Made by a program: the position numbers and the translations under genes. Below, piece after piece: positions 47,901-58,124 of a DNA stretch of 64,000 bases; the stretch's first letter is position 1, and every line of letters starts with the position of its first letter. The notes beneath the pieces are model-generated. The model did no database searches, was not told the origin of the DNA, and was given only the letters and a program-made list of their open reading frames with translations. Source of the DNA: Bedellia somnulentella (lineage: Eukaryota; Arthropoda; Insecta; Lepidoptera; Bedelliidae); assembly GCA_963576735.1 (NCBI GenBank), contig OY755177.1, forward strand, positions 1,984,001 through 2,048,000, in the 5' to 3' direction.

Positions 47901-50900
47901 GTAAACATTAATCAAATATCATCCTTTCACTGTTCCTAACTACTGGTCTTGAATTTATTACTCTACTGTACTATTTAATCAAGAAAATCTATTGAAATTT
48001 TTCACTTCGAAGTCTTAATTTAACCTATTATTGTTCAAAATACAAAGGCTAGTCGGCCAAGGATCAAACTATTTTCCACAATTAAAGATAACTCTTTTAT
48101 TTATTTACTTCCTCAAATATTGACGTTACAAAGTTATATTCATTCTAAAATCTAAGTAATACATTCTATTTGTTTTTTTTTACCATTAGATACTTATGTA
48201 CTATTTCGAAGTTCGATGTATTGGAGATTAGGTAATGTTTTCGATTAGAGGTTCCATTAGTTTTTTAAATCTTTTGAGTGCTTGGAAAGAGATAACGTTT
48301 TGACAAATCGAAGCTGGCAGTAACATCCTTTTAGATATTTAGAAAAAACTGCTTTTTTGATGTGAATGAATGAATGAAGCTAGAGAGGTTTGCCAGGATC
48401 GTACAAAGTGGCGATCGATAGTCTCTGCCTACCCCAATGGGAACTAACAGCGTGAGAATATGTATGTATGTATGCTTTTTTCCTTCTATGTTTTTTTTTC
48501 TTTTTTTGACATCCTTACCTCATTTTCTATACTTAATTATAGGCCAAATGCAACTTCATATAAAACCTCACTCCTTAGCTTACATCAGACAATCTCACGT
48601 ACCCACCCGTCCTCACGACTTGGGATAGCTGGAGCATAAGAATGGTCAATTCCTCAGCTAGAAGTAGAGAAGGAAACGATGAAGTGGTGAAATAAATCTA
48701 ATCAATAAAGGATTTTTTTTTTACACTTGCGGGGATCGAACCCGCGGCCTCCGTGTATACGCCCCCGTCGCTCTGCCAATTGTTTAACAACATACATACA
48801 TACATACATATACTCACGGCTATATTTCCCTAGAAGGGGTAGCCAGAGCTAAGGAATTATAAATTCCTCAGCCACTTTTGGAAGTTGAGTGGGGAAAAGA
48901 TGGTAAAAATAAAGGTATTTGGTGATGGGTCTCCAACCGCATCGCCCAAAAATCCAATAAAAAGCCCCAATATCCTAGTCGCCTCTTACGACACCCGTGG
49001 GTAGAAAGGAGTAGCGACATTCTAAGCCGGCACTACACGGCATAATTTCATTTTAATGTGTTTAACAAACACATTCTAATTATGTGAAATAAATCTTTTC
49101 ATTACACCTTTCACCCCACCTTAGACTCCCGCCCTTTTGAAACATTCACTATTAGATTTAAAACACTTTCATAGACTAATAATTTATGATAATTGTATTT
49201 GTCTGTTTGTAGAAAGGTAGTACTAAAGCTTTCTAAAGTAGCACCTTAGAAATATCTTCATATTATTGCCAGTAAAATGCATACAAGCTTCTTACTTGTT
49301 TAACGTACTTATCTATGCATAACATGTAATTGTCTGTTGGTTTGTTTGAGTATCTATAAAGATGGAAGTTCCATGAATGTGGGCACATATTTTAAGGAAA
49401 ATTATAATTTTGGTTTGAAGGTTTGAAAAGTTAATGGAATGTTATTTTTTATAGAGTCGGCTTACCAAAACGCTATCTGCTTCTTTTCAGAAGAAGTAGC
49501 GAAGAGAGTTTCCATATTTAGGTACTCAAAGAAGCAATAAAAATTCGCATTTATAAATATATTGAATCTCTTATGTATATGAATACATAGGTACTTCGTA
49601 ACCAATCAAGTTCCCAACAAAGTGATTGTATGTTTATGATTATTGCTTCGTCTCGTACTTGGCCGAGATACAAGTATTTAAAGATCTGATGTCTTTAACC
49701 ATCTTTAAACCAAGTATTTGTAAAGGTTTAGCTATGGTTTTTTATCTCTTCAATATTCTACCTTTATATACTGAAAATTCTACAAGTGAGAAAGTCTGAG
49801 ATTCTGAATCAACAAGTCCTGTTGTTGAAAAACCATCACGATTTTTTCTTTACTCTAGTGCGAAATTACAGATTTGGGTTCAAAGCGAACGATAGCAATA
49901 AAAAGAGTCGTTTGATAAGTAAGTGCCAAGTAATTCTAAGATCATTTGCTAACGTACTCTTTTTACCATGTCGTGTAATATAAATTTTCCCGGTCTTTCG
50001 TGTATTTCCCTTCTTAACTTCTCAAAGTGACTAAAGAATTTTGAATTTTCATTCCATTACTCTGGCTATTCCTTTGTAGGATTGTAGCTCTACGTGAAGA
50101 TATCAGGTAAGCGATCACGAACCAGCAGGTAAGTACTATTAAGCTGTGTCATTCACACGATAGATAAAAGTAAGCGTTTGCAACGAACCTCACGTTTCTA
50201 GTTCTTGTAATTGTTAGTATTTCCAATCGAGTACTAACTTGCGACACTTCGAGTTATTTGTCAGCTGCATGCACTAGAAAATTGAATTTAACATCGAATA
50301 AAACAGAGGCTGTTTGTTCATGATATTGGGACTGATATTCAGACAGTGTTTCATATTTGTACAGTGTGTTGGTCAGTGACCGAGAGATAAACATAATTTG
50401 GCTATTGGTCCTGCCCTATCCTATACCTCTCAGATGCACTGTCACATGACTAAGTACAACTTGGTGATAAAAGTTCCCACGATGTATTTTTCAGTGTTAC
50501 GTTTTTATAGTAAGCACAGCAAATCTGCGGTTGATGAGAGTATTATATTAAGGTACCAAATAGCAGATATTGTTGTTTGGAAGGGTTTAAAGGTTTTGTT
50601 GTGGCGGGCACAAATCTTATATAATATACTAGTAATCTTATATATTATACTAGTATGGAGATGCAACGTTTCTGAGCCATTTAGCATTACGGCTCTCGGT
50701 TTAATAAAAGGAAAAAAAATCCGATCATGCAATTTTGAAAACATGTTCAGCCTTTTTCGGTTCAGTACTCACTTTTTTGTAGTGTTCCTTTTTGTGTTGC
50801 CATCAGCATAATGTCAGTTGCGATGGAAACGATTCAAGAAGTACGATAATACGTCTAAAGTTGTACATACATACATATACTCACGCCGTTAATTCCCATT

Positions 50901-53900
50901 GGGGTAGGCAGAGACTATCGATCGCCACTTCGTACGATCCTGGCAAACCTCTCTTGCTTCGTCTACATCCATCAATCTTTTCATACATGCTCTTTTATTC
51001 TAAAGTTGTGTTTAGAAAAGATTCACTAATTAACCGGTTTAAATATTACGATTCAAATCACATAAATATTTAAATTACATACATGGTTATCCCAAAAGTA
51101 GAAACCGAATGGGAAAAAGATGGTGAAATAAAAGTTGTGTGGTGATGAGCATACCCCGCTACGAACTAGCAAATCCGTGGCAAATGACAATTGTTTATCA
51201 TTATCAGGGTTAGCGATGAAAATTCCGAAAGAAACAAATTGTTTTTTCTGTCGAAAGAAACGATTTATCGTTTTTTACCGTTTTATTCGTTTGTTACACT
51301 GAAATTTATAATAAAAAACTCTTGGGAAAAAAACAGTTTTATTGAAAGTTTTGCCGTTTTTTTCGAATATGAAAAAAACAATTGAAAAAAACAAAAAAAA
51401 AACACTATTGAAAAAAACGTATGAAAAATTATCATTCTGCCAAATTAAAATCAGTAAAGAGTTCGGATTATTATTACTTTAAATTGGCCTTACTTTAGCT
51501 CAGTAATCAGATACATACTCTCTTTCGCTTTCAGAAGAATCAGTATTACAAATCTCTAACTCATATGATATAGATTGCATTAAATGTAAATTTGATCGAA
51601 CGTATACAAGCTTATCAACTCTTTCTGGAAGTAGTCGATTTCTATCTCTCGTATGCGTTCGACCAAATATAGACCAGTTTCTTTCAGAGGCCGCAGACGG
51701 ACGGAACGATTGCACGAACTGAGTGTGGTCTGTCTGACTGACCGGAATGAGCGCATTACAACAATAAAAAATAGTTTTATCTACCCTCCAACTAATAATA
51801 AAAACATTCTACTAAAAAAACAACAATAAGTTTCCGTTTTTTTCATATTTTTCGGTTTTTTTCCGTTTTATAGATAAAAAACAAGAAAAAAATTTTTTTT
51901 ATTTTTCTTGAAACTTTCGAATTAAACTTGCATAAAAACGAAGGAATTTGAAAAAAACGGAAAAATTTCTCGCTTTTTTCAACGCTAATCAGGGTTAGCA
52001 ACTATGATTTATTCGTTACATAGTTAATCGTACTTGATTAATGCAATTCACTGATAACCTTTTAACGCCTCTTTGGATAAACGTCATGATTATTTTGTTT
52101 ATTTGATGATTTAAATACCAATCTTTCTATTTATTTGTTTGTTGTATAAAATGACAACCCTATGTCACAAATGCCACGGTTTCGCTAGTTCGCTGCGGGG
52201 TATGGTGATGAGTCTCCAGTCACCTCATCCAATCTTTACTTAATAATTCCCGTAACCCTCACTCGCCGTTTATGACACCCGCTAAAACTAGAAGCAAGGG
52301 ACTAGAGCCATTCTAAGCTGAAAAATATGATAAATGTGATAAACTTTTTAGACCAAGTTTGACCATCTAGTTATTAACCATCATTATTTGCCATTTAATG
52401 GCTTTATTTAATTTTGTTTAATTTGCTGTGTAGTGTCGGCTTAGAATAGCACTACCCCATTTCTTCCGGTGGGTGTACGTAAAAGGCGACTAACGGTATT
52501 GGGGCTTTTAAAGGATTTTTGGGCGATGCGGTTGGAGACCCATCACCAAGAACCTTTATTTCACCATCTATACCCCACGCACCTTCCAAAAGTGGCTGAG
52601 GAATTCCTAATTCCTTAGCTCTGGCTACATCTTTCTTGGGATTTATAGTCGTGAGTATATGTATGTATGTATGTATTTAATTCACACTCATCTTATTCTT
52701 ACGTAATTAGTTTTTTCTACTTAACTATACCGTTTATGAATCACAATAGCTAACACCTGACAAATAATGTCACTTGCGATGAGTAATCTATTAAATATCA
52801 TTCATAATTTTACGGATGATGTCAGGTGGGTACAGATAAACAAGCACCTAAGATGTTTGGTATATAACATACATACATACATATACTCTATACTATTGGA
52901 AAGAAGAGTGGGGAAAAGATGGTAAAATAAAGGTTGTTAGTGATGGGTCTCCAACCGCATCGCCCAAGAATCCCTTAAAAACCCAATACCGTTAGCCGCC
53001 TCTTACGTACACCCACCGGAAGAAATGGGGTAGTGTTATTCTAAGCCGACACTACACAGCATCTTCATATTTTAACTAGATATCGCGTGGTATAAAACAG
53101 TCATCTTTTTCACACATCGTATACTGTTATCTCATTCCATCCGATATCGTGACGATAAAATAGCGCTCGTGCTGTACTCCTGCTTTGCCCAATTTTGTTT
53201 CATCGATATTCCGATATATTAGCAATTAAAAATGTTGTTATTGTGTATATTATATTTTATTGCTTTTAATTTATACTAAAACCAATTTTGTTTAATAACG
53301 TATCGATTGATTTCTTCTAATTGCTTTTGACCTAAAATGGCTCGTCAATTATTAAAGCAAACATGGTTATTTCTTTCATCAATATCTATTTTTATGAGGT
53401 TATGCTCTTTACTTCAGTAATTTAACTTTATTTGCAGTGAAAGTAATAAATGAGAAATTTAAGACTGTGTAGAGTGTAGCCCCAAAAGGTGTAGGCAGCA
53501 AATATAAGATTCCTCGCTTTGTTTTGAACTTGAAAAGTTACTGAAATATAGTATCATCGAGGAAGACATACCATCATTCCTCATAGCCCATATATGTTCC
53601 CACCAAGGGACTCGAGCCTACCCTATATAGGACGATTTAGCCATAGTCCACCACGCTGGCCAATTGCGAGTTGGGAGACTAACGAATACTACCGTAATAG
53701 TAGCCGGGACTGACGGCTTAACGATAATCAGGTGATTCAAGCCTGCAATACCCGTCCAGACTGGGTCTAATCTTACAAATTAAATTTGAAAAGTACTTGA
53801 AACCAAGCGCTTAACCGCGAGACCACAGAGGCAGCATTACCATCACTATCACCCACCAATCACTTACATGTGCCAGACCACTTTAGTCACATTGTACACA

Positions 53901-56900
53901 CGACTATAAATCCTAAATTAGGGTAGCAAACACTGACACACACACAAATAAAGTAGCCATTTTGAGATGTTTGTCAAGCTTAGATAAACTAAAAAATAGG
54001 CTAGTAGCATAAGACGTATATTCTGAGTCGGGCGTACAACAATAAATTTTTTGCTAGTCATACATGTGGTTAATTTATCGAAGTTGTTATCGGTGAGGCA
54101 ATACATCTTCACCACACAACACCGTCGTCAATAGGTCTGCCCCTATCGCGTAGATGTACTGTGCCGTCAAAACGAAGGCACTCTGAACACAATTGGCAGA
54201 AATGTCACGTGATGTTCAAAAGTATTAGTACCTCCGCCACACTTCGGGGATATACGTCGTGAATGAAGAGTTCACTAGATTGTTACTTAAGTATATGTAT
54301 CGCAGCCCGTCACGGCACGGCAAACAGTCGGACAGCGAGACAATGTGTCATCTTACACCACACAGATAATGCTGTTTGTTTGCGCTCACCCGCCGTAATG
54401 GAATTGTATGAAACCAGCTCATTATTTTATATGTTATATAAGTTTGGGCCTTCTTGATGTGATGAAATGTAGCAGTGTTCGTAATATACTATCTTGATAG
54501 CTCAGCGGGTTCTAGCTAAGATTAATAATTGGAAGGTGGTACGGTTCAAAACAATAATCCGGCTTAAAACTACTGTGTTCCTGAAGTTAATAAGTGTGGG
54601 TCTGTTAAAGTGGTGAAAGGAGAGAAAAGTATCATTAGAAATCCTACATGCCTGTCTTACTAATAAGCCATGTGAATAGTCGGTATTATATATGATGTGA
54701 TTACTTAGTCCTTACCTCTGCCTTCCCATTCAAGACATTCAAAATTGATAAGTCATGAACATTGTTAAAATTCAAATACGATAAAGAGTGATTCTTTACT
54801 TCTTTATTAAAAATTTTACGTCACTCTACTCTTAAATGTTCTTGTGTTTTCACTTGCGAATGACATTAGTGACCTCATATGAATGACCGTAACCGAAAAG
54901 TCCACTTTACGCTATAGTAGTGACGTAACCACGAGAATTTCCATTAAGTGTAAATTTTCCTTATAAGTATGAATGGGGTACGTTATTGTAATTCAGATTC
55001 ATGAATCACTACACTTGCCACCTGTTTCTGAGAACTACGGCAGTTCACATGACAGATGTTAAATATATTCACAGATAATATATATATTCTTGTAGGAGAT
55101 CACGCGAACGAATTTCGATGACGCATCGCTGACTCGCTGTACCCATATCAAAGTTTGATTGGCCGCAGCTAAGTAGTTATTAAGTTCAAAAAGCGGCAGA
55201 GTGTTGGGCGAATACTTGAATCGTGAAGTTTTGTATTATTTGGGTTATATCACGAATTTCTATAACTTCAAATAGGAACGTATTCCTTTTGGATAAAATT
55301 ACTTTCTGGTTAAATTAAGGATGGTTGGTGATTGATAAGATTTCAGCCACATTGCATAACGTTTACGAAATAAGCGACAAGAAATGGGTAAGTGCTATTC
55401 TAGGCAGTAATACCAAAACTATAAAACAACAAACTTCTAACTTATATTTTATTTTTACCGACTGCAACTCGTTAATGGAAGGGAAACGTTCTTCATGCGA
55501 TAAGTATATATTTTACTATTAAGAGTTGTATAGATTATTCCAAAATAAACAAAAAAAGACTTAATTGCAGGTATCACTAAAAGTTTAAAAAGCTATAGTA
55601 AAGTATAATCGACAAAAATATCCAATATAGTACAAAAGAAAAGTGGCGATCAATAGTCTCTGCCTACCCGAATGGGAACTAATGGCGTGAGTATATGTAT
55701 GTATGTATGTATGTAATACAACAGCAAGAAAAAGAAAACACTCGCTTGGTCTCTAGTGTAAAGTCAACCGTTATATAATCATGTAGTTGATTGGATCCAA
55801 AGTTTTTTGCTTTAACATAAATTGGGCACCGACAAGAGTATTTGAATTGTGATGCAAATTAATTTATTCTATGCCAAGTCACGTTCAAGGTAATTGTATT
55901 AACGGAAAAAATACATACATATTCTCACGGCTATAAATCCCTAGAAGGGGTAGCCAGAGCTAAGGAATTAGAAATTCCTCAGCCACTTTTGGGAATGTGA
56001 GTGGGGAAAAGATGGTAAATTAAAGGTTGTTTGTGATAGGTCTCCAACCGCATCGCCCAAAAATCCCTTAGAACCCCAATACCGTCAGTCGCCTCTTACG
56101 TACACCCACCGGAAGAAGTGGGGTAGTGCTATCCTAAGCCGACACTACGCAGCAATAACGGAAAAAATATAATTGTTAATTTGAATGATTTAAATTTGCC
56201 AAGCCAGCACTGTAAGTTTTGTTTACCAAACTTCGTTAAATATCATATAAATAAAGATAGGTATGAACTTATTTATGTATTATCCTCGATTTAAGTACTT
56301 ATGTGATATTTAAAGACTCGTTTGTGTTGTTCGTGTGTGATTTTTTTGAAAACAAAGGTATTATTATTTTCAGAACGTAGATGGGTATTTAATGCATTTT
56401 ACTGTAGTGTCTGCCTGCAAACGACTGATAGTTTTCGTGAGTCTGATAAATCATTTTATATGTTGATGACTTCACAACCATTGACTCGTCTTGAATATCT
56501 AGTTATGCGAAAAGAAAATTCATACAATTTTTGAATTCTCTAGCTTTGGCTTATACTATTGAGATTTGTAGCCGTGACTTTATGTTTGTATATACGTATT
56601 GTAGAGGTATACATTTTATTTATGTTCAAAAAATCTAATATCTGACATTTGCTGACAAACCCAAACGTACCAATCTATTACGAAGGCCGGTGGCAGTAAA
56701 TACCTTTGCAAGTGAATGGATAATAATTTCCTAATCAGCAGGGAACGATAAAGGACCGCCTAAGAAATATTTTTACGACATCTATGTAACGCTTTTATTT
56801 GAAAACAATTTCACAATTTTTCATATGGAGTCATGGACAGGGAACGTGTTAAACCTGATCACCGAAGTGATTCCATAAAATTGTACCGCGAGAGTTTAAA

Positions 56901-58078
56901 ATGTGTATTATATACTAGTGGATCAGCCCAGCTTCGCACGGGTAGCGTTGTTTTATAAATATCTGAGGTTTCTTCAAACACTGCTCAAGATTTGTGAAAT
57001 TTAGCGTAATGAATACTACTTAGAGCACTCCTGAATAGTGAAGCCATAGAGTAAAGAAATACACTGGAAATAGAGAGCCTTCTTGCTTAGTGATAACCCC
57101 TCACTCGTGAGGTACCTCGTTTGAGTTACTCGTCCGTCGCGAGAAAATGAGGGAGTTCTCGTATTTGAAATATAAACCACCTCCCGTAGCTCCTCACTTT
57201 TTCGAGGCGCGAGTTGAGACAGCACACACGAAGAATTTTTTGGTTTATATACTCTAATAAAGAAGAAATCATACCGCGATGTAGCAATTACCGACAGTGC
57301 CATCTATTGGTGAATTTGCAAATCACAGCGCGCTTTTGTATCAGGTTTGTGCTGTTAAAAACTACAAAGTGAGGATGGAGGGAAGTTTTCATTTCCAGCC
57401 CCTGAGTGTAGCTTTGTGATTTCTGTGAAAGCGCTCATATGAACGGTTTAGTATCTTCGAACATCAACTAATTTTTAGAATGAGTTGAAGTTGAGTTGAG
57501 TAAAACGCAATGAAGTACTATAACAACTACAACTACTGGCGCCATCTAGTATTTAATATGTAAATTAGTAATTTTTTGGTTTTGGTCACGGGCGCGATGG
57601 CTTATTTCATGTGTAATTTCGCTGTTTCTCTACCGATTTCTGTGATATTTTTTTTATTGAATAGGTAATAATGTTACCTTTTTTAAATTAGGGATAAGTG
57701 AGAGTATTATAAACGTAAGAGTAAACAAATATAATCAGAATACTCCGAACTACTAAGCTATCAGGAGTTACACGTGATATTGTGAGTCAACCATAAAAGA
57801 TAGACATATGCTGTTGAACATTTTTTTTTAGAAAATTTTATGAAGATTTTTTCCGCCATACATACATTTTATGTAACTTTAACCATTAAGGCTGCACACG
57901 CGACGGAAGTTTAAAAAATGGAGTAACTTCTCCCGTTTTTCCAAAATTTCCCAAAATTCCCCTTTACTACTCTGCTGGAAAGTATACAAAAACCTGTGCC
58001 GGAGTGTGAAGAATAATTGTACCAAGTTTCGTTAAAATCCGTCGAGTAGTTTTTGTTTCCATAAGGAACATACAAACC

Positions 58079-58124
<46 letters not shown>

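Larger units (their letters stand above)
51150..52204. mobile_element. Outer hAT-like element
   Basis: Ends CATACCCCGC and GCGGGGTATG are inverted, and similarity continues over ~30 bases (CGAACTAGC / GCTAGTTCG, CCGTGGCA / TGCCACGG). Exact 8-bp target duplication GTGATGAG (51142-51149, 52205-52212), as hAT transposons make. Confidence 0.75.
51085..52325 (-). mobile_element. Decayed SRE hosting two nested hAT elements
   Basis: SRE pieces 51085-51149 (GGGAAAAAGATGGTGAAATA) and 52213-52325 (TCTCCAGTCACCTCATCC, CATTCTAAGCTG) are continuous once 51150-52204 and one target duplication are removed. Confidence 0.65.

Noticed and set aside
50398..50811. 137-codon ORF as a gene
   Set aside because: No domain, signal or codon pattern; it runs through AT-rich near-repeats (ATATACTAGTAATC). 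Probably chance.
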